Assembly (NCBI GenBank): GCA_027577595.1
Contig: JANBRJ010000046.1
Coordinates: forward strand, 1 to 64,000
DNA length: 64,000 bases
From: Coemansia sp. RSA 487
Lineage: Eukaryota; Kickxellomycota; Kickxellomycetes; Kickxellales; Kickxellaceae
Direction of reading: 5' to 3'
Below are positions 1-10,619 of the stretch, one piece after another; positions within the stretch are counted from its first letter, which is position 1, and each line of letters begins with the position of its first letter. Under the pieces are notes generated by a model, which ran no database searches, was not told the DNA's origin, and saw only the letters and a program-made list of their open reading frames with translations. A program made the position numbers and the translations under genes.

Positions 1-609
1 CATTGCGCCCAAGAAGTTTTCGTATGCAAATCACGCACAGCACATGGACGCAAAGAACCCCGGATCGAAGGATCTTCTTCGGAATCCTCAATCTTGTGTT
101 TTCTACACGTATATAAAGGAATTAAACAGTATGAACAGGGTTTGGTTCAAAAAACGGCAAAGTTAGCAGGACATCACTCTAGCTTGTAGCACACACAGAA
201 CAAGGGGTCTGCTTAAATAGGCAACAAAAAGAAACCACAGCATACCTCGCTATCGAAGCCAACCCACGCGCCATTCTTTAAAGAAAGTGCTGTTGAGAAT
301 AAAAGCGAAAAGTAAATTTAGGTGCTCCAAAAGAGAAGAGAAAAAGAAAACACGAAGGCTGCTAAAGGCGCTTTTGTTGATGTTGATCGGTTTCCGCAGC
401 TGTTTCGCGTTTTGAGGGAGTCGAGCCGCGAGCCGCCAACTTGTACCTTTGTGGAAAAAAATCTTTAAAAGATCATGATCTTTTCCTGGCTGAGATGAGG
501 AGATAAATGTTTCTCATTCTCAAATATATCTCTTCATAATCAAAAAGGTGTGCTTTTTGGATCCTCGTTTTGCTCTTAACGCAAGTCAGCCCGATTTCCA
601 CATCAGTCT
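1..609. other. Left-edge intergenic stretch
   Basis: No complete gene is visible. Plus-strand frame 2 is open from the edge to a stop near 168, with codon choice in the first 80 bases resembling the coding genes here, so it could be the tail of a gene lying to the left; no family is recognisable. A TATATAAAG string lies at 110-118 but is about 500 bases upstream of the next start codon, so it is doubtful as that gene's TATA box. The rest is A-rich leader-like sequence before the MiaB-type gene. Confidence 0.3.
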
Positions 610-2406
610 ATGTCCTTGTCAATGTCACGTCGATCGGCCCTTTGCCCGATAAAGGCTACAGCCGCGGCCTGTAGTCGCAAGTGGTGTGTTAAGCAAGCAG
701 CTTGCCGTTCTCTTGTAACAACAGCAGCTGCCTATGCCAACAACAGCACGCAAAGCACACATAGCCGGACACGGCACCTCGTATTCAACAACCGCACAGG
801 ACCGTCGCTGCAGCACTTTCTGGCACAGCCACTGCCAGGAGCAAAGATCGACGCCAGCATGGCAGCGCCAGAAGAGCTGCCGTACATGACGGTGTCAGAC
901 TGGGGCCAGGGAAGAAAGTACTACGTCGAGGTGTACGGGTGCCAGATGAATGTCAACGACACGGAGATCCTGATGGCGGTGCTGAACAAGGCCGGGTATC
1001 AGCGCACGATGGTGCTCGACGACGCAGACGTAATATTCCTGATGACGTGTGCGATCCGCGAGAAGGCCGAGCACCGGATCTGGGAGCGGCTGTCGTTCTT
1101 GAAGTCGCTCAAGACAAAATCGCGGCCAGATCGGGCGCCAATGGTCGGGGTGCTTGGGTGCATGGCGGAGCGACTGAAGGAGAGGCTGCTTGAGTCGGAC
1201 AAGCTGGTCGATGTGGTCTGCGGTCCAGACGCATACCGGTCGTTGCCGCGACTGCTGTCGCTGCGCAGCATGTCTGCAGACGGCGTGGCCAATGTGATGC
1301 TCTCCGCCGACGAGACGTATGCGGACATTACGCCGGTGCGGCTGGACGCCAACAAGATCAGCGTCCATCTGAGCATCATGCGCGGGTGCAACAACATGTG
1401 TAGCTTTTGCATTGTGCCGTTTACGCGCGGCACAGAGCGCAGCCGCAGCATCGACTCAATTATAAGCGAGGTGCGCAAGCTGAGCACGCAGGGGATCCGC
1501 GAGGTCACGCTGCTTGGGCAGAACGTGAACTCATACCGGGACACGAGCCAAAGCGACGCCTACGACACCGAGGGATACGGGTCGGAGCTGAGCCGCGGAT
1601 TCAACACCATCTACAGGCGCAAGGACGGTGGGCGGCGGTTTGCGGAGTTGCTGCATCGCGTTGCGCAGGTGGATCCGGAAATGCGCATCCGCTTCACATC
1701 GCCACACCCAAAGGACTTTCCTGACGAGCTCCTGCATGTGATCCGTGACAATCCAAACGTCTGCCGCAACATCCACCTGCCTCTGCAATCGGGCAGCACT
1801 AGCGTCCTGGAGCGCATGCGCCGCGGGTACTCGCGCGAGGCATTTCTGGCGCTTGTGCAGCACATCCGCGACACGATTCCCGACATCACATTCAGCACTG
1901 ATGTCATTGCCGGGTTCTGCGGCGAAACCGAGGTCGAGCACCGGGACACTGTGTCTGCGATGGAGGCGGTTGGATTCGATATGGCGTTTATGTTTGCGTA
2001 CAGCATGCGCGAGCGCACCCACGCACACCGCAAGTACAGCGATGACGTGCCGCAGGAAATAAAGAGCAGGCGGCTCACCGAGATAATCGAGACGTTCCAC
2101 GCCACGGCGACGCAGCGGAACCAGCGCTATGTGGGCACTCGGGGTCTTGTTCTGTACGAGGGCCTGACCAAAAAGCGCGGGCGGCCGTTTGGATCTGACG
2201 ACTATGGCCACAGGGTGTTTCTGGATGTGCCCAGCGCGGTGCGCCTGAAGCCGGGCGACTATGTGCGTGTACACATCAACGCAGCCTCGTCGGCTTCTTT
2301 GTCAGCGGTGGCTGTTGAAAAGACCACGCTGGTCCAGTACTACCGCGGGAACCCGCAGATCAACGTTGGCAAACATCAGGCAGCACAGTCCAGCACTAGT
2401 AATTAA
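610..2406 (+). CDS. CDK5RAP1: Mitochondrial tRNA methylthiotransferase, CDK5RAP1/MiaB family
   Basis: A radical-SAM enzyme that adds a methylthio group to i6A37 of tRNAs next to the anticodon (ms2i6A). The 598-residue product starts with about 45 residues rich in Arg, Ser and Ala and poor in acids, which fits a mitochondrial presequence; the CDK5RAP1 family acts mainly in mitochondria. The N-terminal MTTase domain carries the three cluster cysteines C111 (YGCQMN), C147 and C184 (LGCMAE). The radical-SAM motif CxxxCxxC is C260, C264, C267 (GCNNMCSFC), followed by GQNVNSY and the ADVIAGF-like stretch (STDVIAGF). A TRAM domain closes the protein (about 510-580). The stretch around 305-345 is longer than in bacterial MiaB, as in eukaryotic CDK5RAP1. 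The ATG at 610 is the first in frame. Both cysteine triads are present, so it looks functional. Confidence 0.93.
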   Translation: MSLSMSRRSALCPIKATAAACSRKWCVKQAACRSLVTTAAAYANNSTQSTHSRTRHLVFNNRTGPSLQHFLAQPLPGAKIDASMAAPEELPYMTVSDWGQGRKYYVEVYGCQMNVNDTEILMAVLNKAGYQRTMVLDDADVIFLMTCAIREKAEHRIWERLSFLKSLKTKSRPDRAPMVGVLGCMAERLKERLLESDKLVDVVCGPDAYRSLPRLLSLRSMSADGVANVMLSADETYADITPVRLDANKISVHLSIMRGCNNMCSFCIVPFTRGTERSRSIDSIISEVRKLSTQGIREVTLLGQNVNSYRDTSQSDAYDTEGYGSELSRGFNTIYRRKDGGRRFAELLHRVAQVDPEMRIRFTSPHPKDFPDELLHVIRDNPNVCRNIHLPLQSGSTSVLERMRRGYSREAFLALVQHIRDTIPDITFSTDVIAGFCGETEVEHRDTVSAMEAVGFDMAFMFAYSMRERTHAHRKYSDDVPQEIKSRRLTEIIETFHATATQRNQRYVGTRGLVLYEGLTKKRGRPFGSDDYGHRVFLDVPSAVRLKPGDYVRVHINAASSASLSAVAVEKTTLVQYYRGNPQINVGKHQAAQSSTSN

Positions 2407-2625
2407 GCTTGCCCCGTGCTGTTTGGCTGGAACTAAGCAAAGATTGGCTCCTCCCAGCACCACATCATCAAAGTATTAATGTGTTTTGAAAACAACTCTT
2501 TTTTTCTCCCGGCTTTAAGCTAATTTCTCAAAAACTCTCGTCTTTTCTTTATTTTCCTGTATTACTATATTGACAAACATTAAATTACATTACATTGCGG
2601 ATTGATTCTCCAACACGCAGCAGAC

Positions 2626-4962
2626 ATGGTCCTGAAAGAAATGGTGCCGGATGACAACGCGCGGCAGTATGCAATCCAGCGGCTGGCAAAGCTTTTGCGA
2701 CATCCCGATGACCTGGCGTACAAGGCCGACGACGTGCGGCGCAAGCTGGCACAGGAGAAGCTTCTCATCGACGCGCAGCTGAATACTGACGTAAGGCGGC
2801 AGTTCGACGACGTGCAGGAGGGCCTGGAGCTGATGTACTCGACCGGCGGCCAGATCGGCCACGTCAAGGAAGACATGCAGCACGTCGACCGCCTGTGCAC
2901 CAGCGCACAGAGCTACCTGTCCAACTTTGACCGCATCCAGAAGATCTCCATCGCAAACCGCAACTTTGTGCGCGCGGATGAGTTCTACAGCCAGTTCAGC
3001 GAGTTCCACAAGCAGTACACCCACGTCCAGGCCATGATGGCCGACGCAACCGCCAACTTTGAGCAGGGCAACTTCAACCTCCTCCGCCTGCACTACTTCC
3101 TGTACAAGCTGGAGGACTTTCGGAACCGCGCCTTGGGCTTTGCTGGCGCAAATGACGCCGATGCCGAACAGACGCTATCGCAGATGTTTGGTGGCATCGA
3201 CGGGCTAGTGCTTGAGTTTGAGACTTTCTTGTGGCATGTCGCCGAGGGCATGTACGAGCTGGCGCTGCGCAACCGCACCAACATCATTGTGCAGCTGCTT
3301 AAGGTCGTCGAGACCGAGGAGGCAGCAGACAGGACGCAGGAGCGCGAGAAGGAGGGCGCTGGGCTTGTTCGCAAGCAGTCGGCCTTCAGCGGATCTGACA
3401 AGCTGTCGATTGCATCTTCGGCAATGTCGCGCGGTCCCAAGAAGGAGCGCAAGATCAAGGGCTACAAACAGAAGCTGCTGGATCTAATGCACGACTTTAT
3501 CGACAAGCGCGTGAGCGAGTTCTTCAAAAACGATGCCAAGGGCCTGAGCGAGATCACCGAAGTGACTGGCTTTATCATTGACGAGCTTGCATTTGCGGCA
3601 GATGCGGTAGCGCCGGCGTTCCCGACTAGCTACTATATGTTTGACCTGTTTGTCGACGAGTACCACCAGTCTGTGGTCAAGAACACCAATGAGCTGGTGT
3701 CCCGCGAGCTGGACGGAGGCGAGATTCTGATGCTGCTGCGCTGGGTGCGTGAGTACGGCGCGGCAATGCGCAAGGAGCTGGGCATCCCGAAGGAGCAGCT
3801 GAAGCCCGCTTTACTGGAGGGCCGCGAGGACAACATGGCGCAGGAATACCTGGATATTGCGGTGTCCAAGATCCGGGAGTGGGTCAAGAACCTGATGAAG
3901 ACAGAGTGCGAAACGTTTGCCAAGCGCGAGGACGCGCCTAGCATGGGCGAGGACGGCCTGTATGTGACAGGCGGGTCCATCTATCTGTTTGAGATCATCA
4001 ACCAGAACATTGAGCTTGTGACCGAGGCGCAGCGCGCCAAGCTTCTGTGTGACTTGATGGCCGAGTGCAACAAAGTTTTCCAGGACATCAGCAAGCAGTG
4101 GCGCGATCTGCTGGAAGGCGAAAAGACAAAGCAGATAGAGACGCCCGAAACTGTTGCCGAGGGCCTGGTCGACTATACCATGGCGCTAGCCAACGAGCAG
4201 ATCCGCTCTGTTGTGCAGGCAGAGACGATCCGCGACGAGACCGGCGACCGACTCACCCGCTCGCACCAAGAGCGGTTCAAGACTGAGCTGTCGCAGACTA
4301 TGGACATCTTTATGAACGTTGCCGAGGCGGCGACGCAGACGCTTGCGGACATTGTGTTTTCCGACCTGCGCCCGATCACGTCTGCGCTGTACACGCCCGA
4401 GTGGTACCAGGACGATCTGCTGCAGCCTGTAATTGAAACGCTGAAGGACTACTGCCAGGACTTCCAGGACCACTTGGACAAGTACCTGTACAAGCGGCTA
4501 ATGCAGGACCTGCTCTCGCGGTTTGCGCTAAGCTACATTGACGCGGTCGCTGGAAAGGTCAAATTCCACAAGGGCAAGACCACCGAGAAGCTGAACCTGG
4601 AGATCCACCGGGCGTCAAAGTTCTTCAAGGAGCATGTGGACCCTGGCGCGGTGTCAGACACGCTGAACGTCGTGCGGATACTTGTGTCGGTGATCGACTC
4701 GACGCCAACAATGATCTTCCTCGAGTTCTTTTCTGTCAAGAAGCAGTACCCGGATCTCCCGCTGGCGCTGGTCGAGGACATTTTGTCAAAGCGCGACGAC
4801 CTCGAAAAGCAGCAGCTCAAGACCATCCTCGAGTCTCTCCGCCAAAAGTCCAAGGGGGACACGGGGTCGTCGCTTGCAAAGCAGCGTACGCTGTTCTCGA
4901 AGCTAAAGAACTACCCGCCCTTGGGCACGGCGGCGTCGTCGAAAGCTGGCGGCTTTTTCTAG
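2626..4962 (+). CDS. SEC6: Exocyst complex component Sec6 (EXOC3)
   Basis: Subunit of the eight-protein exocyst, which tethers secretory vesicles to the plasma membrane before SNARE fusion at growth sites. The first in-frame ATG gives 778 residues, close to yeast Sec6 (about 805) and animal EXOC3 (about 750). The N-terminal 150 residues are a helical, coiled-coil-prone region (VQEGLELMYSTGGQIGHVKE), followed by the characteristic NFNLLRLHYFLYKLEDFRNRAL-type segment and a long all-helical rod ending in IFLEFFSVKKQYPDLPLALVEDIL. A charged, serine-rich loop near residues 235-280 (QEREKEGAG...KKERKIKG) is a likely disordered insert. There are no introns. It lies 219 bases after the methylthiotransferase gene on the same strand, with no functional link. 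Confidence 0.88.
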   Translation: MVLKEMVPDDNARQYAIQRLAKLLRHPDDLAYKADDVRRKLAQEKLLIDAQLNTDVRRQFDDVQEGLELMYSTGGQIGHVKEDMQHVDRLCTSAQSYLSNFDRIQKISIANRNFVRADEFYSQFSEFHKQYTHVQAMMADATANFEQGNFNLLRLHYFLYKLEDFRNRALGFAGANDADAEQTLSQMFGGIDGLVLEFETFLWHVAEGMYELALRNRTNIIVQLLKVVETEEAADRTQEREKEGAGLVRKQSAFSGSDKLSIASSAMSRGPKKERKIKGYKQKLLDLMHDFIDKRVSEFFKNDAKGLSEITEVTGFIIDELAFAADAVAPAFPTSYYMFDLFVDEYHQSVVKNTNELVSRELDGGEILMLLRWVREYGAAMRKELGIPKEQLKPALLEGREDNMAQEYLDIAVSKIREWVKNLMKTECETFAKREDAPSMGEDGLYVTGGSIYLFEIINQNIELVTEAQRAKLLCDLMAECNKVFQDISKQWRDLLEGEKTKQIETPETVAEGLVDYTMALANEQIRSVVQAETIRDETGDRLTRSHQERFKTELSQTMDIFMNVAEAATQTLADIVFSDLRPITSALYTPEWYQDDLLQPVIETLKDYCQDFQDHLDKYLYKRLMQDLLSRFALSYIDAVAGKVKFHKGKTTEKLNLEIHRASKFFKEHVDPGAVSDTLNVVRILVSVIDSTPTMIFLEFFSVKKQYPDLPLALVEDILSKRDDLEKQQLKTILESLRQKSKGDTGSSLAKQRTLFSKLKNYPPLGTAASSKAGGFF

Positions 4963-5796
4963 TCCTGAAAATAACATCTTTGCATTTTATAAGTCAGTAT
5001 TTCCTCAACTTTGCATCTATCATATGGATGGCCACATCAGAAGGCGGGAGGGTTTCTTGAGAAAAGCAGGTATGGATGATATCTGATATCTGATATCTGC
5101 AGACAACCTTTCTTGGAAAATGGTGCTAACGAACAAACACAGAAAATGCCAAGCGTCGATGGCCCAGACTTGGCCGTGTGTTTATATAGCACAGATGCGG
5201 GCACTGTTGGCCATACATAAAAATGAGTAAAAGGTAGTGGATGTTGCATTTCTTGTTCTTTCTGAAAAGATGAGTTTCTAAAAAGAAAGTTCCACATCTC
5301 ACGCATCCGCAATCCTATTGGCTTTCTGCTCCTGATAACATGCGGACATTGTGGAAATTTCTCTTCCCTCTCCTTTGTGTGGATTTTCTATTTTGATGTT
5401 GCTGCATGATGTTGACAATGGGGAGGGCAGAGTGGCATCATTCTGAACAATTGCGGGGAGACTTTTCTCTTTTGTTTCCAACATTAACCATCTCATTTTA
5501 CGACCAAACTTGTCTTTTTTTACGCCAGTATACAATACGTCTTTTTCCCTCCTCAACTGCTTTTGTCCACATCTTCCCTCTTCCACTTCTCACCACAAGC
5601 AAGCTCATTTTTCTGCTCTTTCTTCTGCTGATACGTCTTGGTTTATTTCATTTTCTAGCTCCAGCAGCAATAGATAGCAATAGCAAGTGCTTTTTTTTGC
5701 GTGTGGTAGTGTTTCTCCGCTTACGACAAGCTTATTGTTTCTTAACGCTTTATTAACTCGCTTTATTATAAGCAAGTCCAGTCTCCAGCATTTCCG
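4963..5796. other. Intergenic, leader of the calcium pump gene
   Basis: No gene seen. A short direct repeat of GATATCT units lies near 5078-5099. From about 5460 onward the plus strand is pyrimidine-rich, with runs of T and CT typical of the promoter-proximal leaders of this genome, leading into the calcium ATPase start at 5797. Confidence 0.5.
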
Positions 5797-8700
5797 ATGG
5801 CTCCAGCGACTGGTGGGAGCAGCGAGCGCACGCCGCTGCTTCCAGGGGGCACTCAAGCACCCCGAACTAATAGTGCCACCAGCGCCTTTGGCGTGGCGCC
5901 CGAGCAACTGACAGCAATGCTCGACCCGAAGGACCCGCAGAAGCTCCAGGAGCTGGGCGGACCCGAGCGCATCTGCCAGGCGCTGCTTGTTGATCCCAGC
6001 GTCGGGCTGAAGCAGCGCGAGCAGATTGGCTCTGGCGGAGAGAGGCAGCACGAGCCGTTCCAGACACGCCGCGACGTGTTTGGCAAAAACACGCTGCCTG
6101 AGGCTCGCACAGTCACCTTCCTGCAGCTTTTGCGCGATGCGTACAATGATCGCACTCTGAGTAAGTACAGTGCACCATCAAAGCTTCCATCTTTTTCTTT
6201 TTCTTCCTCTTCTTCCTCTTCCTTGCAGACCAGGAACGAGCGAATGGTCTATTTGCATGACACGATGTTCTATCGTTCTTTTTCAGTATGCGGAAATTAG
6301 ACGGGCGAGGATGATCATTGGTGTGGATCATTATCTCCCGCTTTCTCCACTTTATGACGTCTGAGGTGATTTTCCTGCGCGCTTTCTTTTTTTTTGTATC
6401 TTGGTTGGCAACTTGCATGTTTGTTTGCTTCCCATCACCAAGCACAAAGCAGTGGGTAAGCCCCTACTACCGCTTGCTTTTCTGGGTTTCTTCTTGCTAC
6501 TGCCGCACTCCTTATCTCTCAGGGGCAAACTGGCCTGGCAAAGGGGGTGTGGGAATGCATGGACGATGCCACTATACTGCAGTGCAATTTGCTAAATGTC
6601 AATGTTGCTTGCGTTGCTCTTTTGTCTGATGTAGTCATGCTTACCATTGCGTCGGTTGTGTCTCTGGCCGTCGGCATTTATGACGACATGCTTGGCAGCC
6701 ACAAGAACGACGAGGTCAAGGTCGGATGGGTGGAGGGCGCAGCCATCTTCCTCGCAGTGATCGTGGTGTGCTTCACCAACGCAATCAACGACTTCCAGAA
6801 GGAAAAGCAGTTCCAGCGGCTCAACGCCAAGAAGGAGGACCGCACAGTCAAGGTGCTGCGCGATGGCAACGAGGTTGAGATTGGGGTGCAGGAAATCAAC
6901 GTTGGCGACATCCTTCTAATCGAGCCCGGAGACATCATTCCGGTCGACGGCGTGTACCTGAGCGGCCACAACATGACATGCGACGAATCCAGCGCTACCG
7001 GCGAGTCGGACGCTGTCAAGAAAGGAACCGCCGACGAGAACCGCGACCCGTTCATTCTCAGCGGCGCCAAGGTGCTCGAGGGCGTCGGCAAGATGGTTGT
7101 TGTTGCGGTCGGCGCACGGTCGTTCTACGGCAAAATAATGATGGCGATGCGGCAGGGCGAGGGCGCCGAGACGCCGCTGCAGCGCAAGCTGGATGTGCTT
7201 GCCGAGCAGATCGCCAAGTACGGTATGTCTGCGGCGATTCTGCTGCTGATCACGCTGACGATCAAGTACCTGGTCAAGTGCGCGCTGGAACCCGAGTTCC
7301 CGCCATTCAGCATCATGTTCTCCCAGTTCGTGTCGATTGTCATTGAGGCTATCACCGTCGTAGTGGTTGCGGTCCCTGAGGGCCTGCCGATGGCCGTTAC
7401 GATCTCGCTGGCCTACGCTACCACAAAGATGCTCAAGGACGGCAATCTCGTGCGCCAGCTCGCGGCCTGCGAGACAATGGGCGGCGCCACCGTCGTCTGC
7501 ACCGACAAGACCGGCACGCTCACGCAGAACAAGATGACGGTTGTTCGTAGCTATGTGGCAGGCTCCGAGATGGGCGGGCTGTCCGAGCTGCAGTCGTTCT
7601 ACAAGGCGCTGCCAAAGGACGTACAGACCGTTCTTCTGGAGGGCATTGCCGTCAACTCCACCGCGTTCGAGGGCCCCGACGAGAAGGGCCGCATCGACTT
7701 CATCGGCTCCAAGAGCGAGTGCGCTCTGCTGGGCTTCGGCAAGGTGTGTGGGCTGGACTACCGCTGCAAGCGCGCCGACACCAAACCAGTGCGTGTGTAT
7801 CCGTTCTCATCCGAGAAGAAGACCATGTCTACCATCGTCCCGATTGCCGGCCAGGACAGCCAGTACCGCGTGCATGCCAAGGGCGCGTCGGAGATCATCC
7901 TGAGCGCCTGCACCAAGTACATGAACAAGAGCGGCTCCATTGTCGAGCTCGACGACAGCGTCCGCAACGACCTCCTCCGGCGCATCTCGGTGTTTGCCAA
8001 CGGCGCGCTGCGCACGTTCGCGCTGTCGTTCAAGGTCATCAACTCGGCCGAGCTCGAGGCATGCAGCGACGACGAGGCACCGCTCAGCGACCTCGTGTGG
8101 GTGGGGCTTATGGGCATCCAGGACCCGCTGCGCCCAGGCGTGCGCCAGGCTGTCGAGGACTGCCACCGCGCAGGCGTCATTGTGCGCATGATCACCGGAG
8201 ACAACATCGAGACGGCGCGCGCCATCGGCCGCAACGCAGGCATTCTGACAAAGGGCGGCCAGGCCATCACTGGCCCGCAGTGGCGCCGCATGACGCCCGA
8301 GCAGCAGCACAAGGAGCTCCCGCGCATCCAGGTCATGGCGCGCTCGTCGCCGCTGGACAAGCAGATCATGGTCGAGCGCCTGCAGGAGCGCAACGAGGTT
8401 GTCGCCATGACCGGCGACGGCACCAACGACTCGCCTGCACTCAAGCTGGCCGACGTCGGCTTCAGCATGGGCATTGCCGGCACAGAGGTCGCCAAGGAGG
8501 CGTCCGACATCATCCTCATGGACGACGACTTCAAGTCCATTGTCAAGTCGCTGCGCTGGGGCCGCGCCGTCAACGACAGCGTGCGCAAGTTCCTGCAGTT
8601 CCAGCTGACCGTCAACATCACCGCCGTGCTTCTGACGCTGACGTCATCGATCTTCAGCTCCGATGGCCAGTCGGCGCTGACCGCCGTACAGCTGCTGTGG

Positions 8701-9555
8701 GTCAACATGATTATGGACACGCTTGCGGCGCTTGCGCTCGCCACCGAAGGCCCCACCGACGCTATCCTCGACCGCCCGCCGCAGCAGCGCAACTCGGCAC
8801 TGATCACCTTCGAGATGTGGCGCATGATCATCGGCCAGGCCGCCTTCCAGGTTGCCATCAACCTTCTTCTGCTCAACCACGGCCTTGAGATCTTCCACCT
8901 GCCGGCCTCCACCGCCGGCGTCGCTGTGCTGCGCACAATGGTCTTCAACTCCTTCGTCTTCCTTCAGGTCTTCAACCAGATCAACTGCCGCCGCATCCAG
9001 CCCAACGAGTTCAACGTCTTTGCCAACATCCATCGCGACCACGGCTTCATCCTCGTCCAGATCTTCATTGTCGCCGCGCAGTGGCTGCTTGTCACCTATG
9101 GTGGCATTGCCTTCTCCACCGTCCCGCTTACCGGCCTGCAGTGGACTGGCACTCTGTTCATCGGCGTCCTCTCCCTGCCCATTGGCCTTCTGATCCGCAC
9201 CCTGCCCGATCTCAGCGCCTGCTTTGGTCTCGAGAGCGCCAACTCGGAGGCCCAGCAGCACCGCCCCGAGGTCACCATGGCCCGCATGCGCATGGAAGCC
9301 TCCGTCCAGGACGTCCAGCACGCCGTCAAGTTCTTCAGCGCCATCCGCAACTCGCAGATCGCAAGCAAGAAGTCCCCCTGCGACTCTGATGTGGGCCACA
9401 ACTTTTTGAGCAGCGTGTCCGCCGCCAATGATCTTAGCCGCGCATCGACTCTCCCTTCGACCACTTCCACCGTTGTCCCAACCACCGCCGCCAGCGCCAG
9501 CAGCTCGTGGACCAAGGTGAAGAGCGCCATGCCAAAGCCGAACACGAGGGGATAA
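5797..9555 (+). CDS. PMC1: P2B-type calcium-transporting ATPase (Pmc1/PMCA family), two exons
   Basis: Pumps Ca2+ out of the cytosol, into the vacuole (Pmc1) or across the plasma membrane (PMCA). Two exons, 5797-6160 and 6635-9555, join across a 474-base GT-AG intron; the split Ile codon restores the family reading DRTL-I-MLTIAS in M1. The product is 1094 residues. Seen in order: TGES at 243-246 (actuator), PEGLP at 369-373 in M4, phosphorylated Asp412 in CTDKTGTLTQNKMT, TGDGTND at 714-720, and VQLLWVNMIMDTLAALALATE in M6, diagnostic for P2B pumps. The tail after M10 is about 110 residues with a basic amphipathic piece (VQHAVKFFSAIRNSQ) that might bind calmodulin; that is inference. Codons end almost always in G or C, more than in the neighbours, suggesting strong expression. 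Confidence 0.93.
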
Positions 9556-10619
9556 TGTCCACAGCGTCTCGCCCCTCTCCTTTCTCTCTTTCTTTCTTTC
9601 TTTCTTGCTCTAGTTTTTCCCTCCTTTGTCTTTCAATTCACAAGATGGACTATAGCCGTTGTTTAGAAAGGCCTTTGATAGGCTCCAGCAAGCTTATCCA
9701 CGGGCTGCATGGACCGGGTCTGTAACTAGACAGGGTTGGCATTGCGCGCGGCACTGAACATCTCACTTTGCCAGGACTAAGCAAAGCAATATCCGTCAAA
9801 GTGATCTTGGCTGCAGTGTGGTGGCCAGTGCAATCGTGGTTGGTCTGCTCCTCCTCCAGATGGCAACACTTCTGTCAGTTGTTTTCCCTTTGTTGGGAGG
9901 GAAAATGGGATGTACACCGCCTGAACGTTGTCAGGGAGACCCTCAGAGGGCAAGGCTTTTTAAGCATGACTGCCAAACAGATATTACATGGTAAAGCGCA
10001 AAGCAGCAGTTGGCGCTTACGACAGTTCGTGAAAGTATTGTCACAGTTGGCGCCTGGAACGAGCCTGCGATCCCTGCGTTTACAGTGTGCCTCGATTCAT
10101 TAGCTTCAGCGGAGAAGCAGCACACCTGTCAGTGCACATACTGAAAGCAGTGCGCTCAGCCGTGAACATGGCATAGGACAGCCCTAATTTTCGTTTATCA
10201 GCGGAGCTAAGGTCTCTTTTATTTTCAATAAACTTTGAGGGCTTACACTCGCAAACAAAGCAAGCCCATGTTGCGTGTGCTAAACTACAGTAGCATCCCA
10301 GGCGGCTGGCTTGATCCACCAAATGTGCTAAATAGCATACAGGAGCTTCCCCATTTACGCCCCACCGGCAAATTTCTTGCCATCTGCAGCAGTGGTAAAG
10401 GGTATTGTCATGCTTGCCAGTGGCTTGCCAACGATCAGCACGTTTCCCCTCCACACTTCAAGGCCCGCAGCAGCTAGCATTTAAAATAAACAATTACTGC
10501 GGCATTTTTTTCAATTCTTTTTTCTTTTCTCTCCACTAGCTAGCTCAGACAAACTTCTATTCCCTCTGGCTCTTTTCCCTCGCTTAAGACTTCAGCGTTT
10601 TTCAGCTTCAATTAACCAG
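9556..10619. other. Intergenic stretch before the FunK1 gene
   Basis: No supportable gene. A (TTTC)n run sits at about 9585-9606 just after the calcium pump stop. Several open stretches of 60-120 codons exist on both strands (for example 9768-10103 plus and 10080-10454 minus), but none has family features or a convincing coding pattern. A pyrimidine-rich leader at 10508-10600 precedes the next start codon. Confidence 0.4.

Noticed and set aside
895-2274. Long minus-strand open frames opposite the methylthiotransferase gene
   Set aside because: They mirror a strongly biased coding strand, have no domain features and would overlap a gene with all catalytic cysteines in place.
2602-2625. Upstream non-ATG start for Sec6 (also for USP, ALG2, ARMC8, P5-ATPase and PheRS)
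   Set aside because: The extensions begin at TTG or GTG codons and lack conservation; the first in-frame ATG gives normal family starts.
7719-8948. Open frames of nearly 400 codons on both strands inside the calcium pump
   Set aside because: Shadow frames caused by extreme G/C third-position bias; composition is Arg/Ala/His-rich without motifs.
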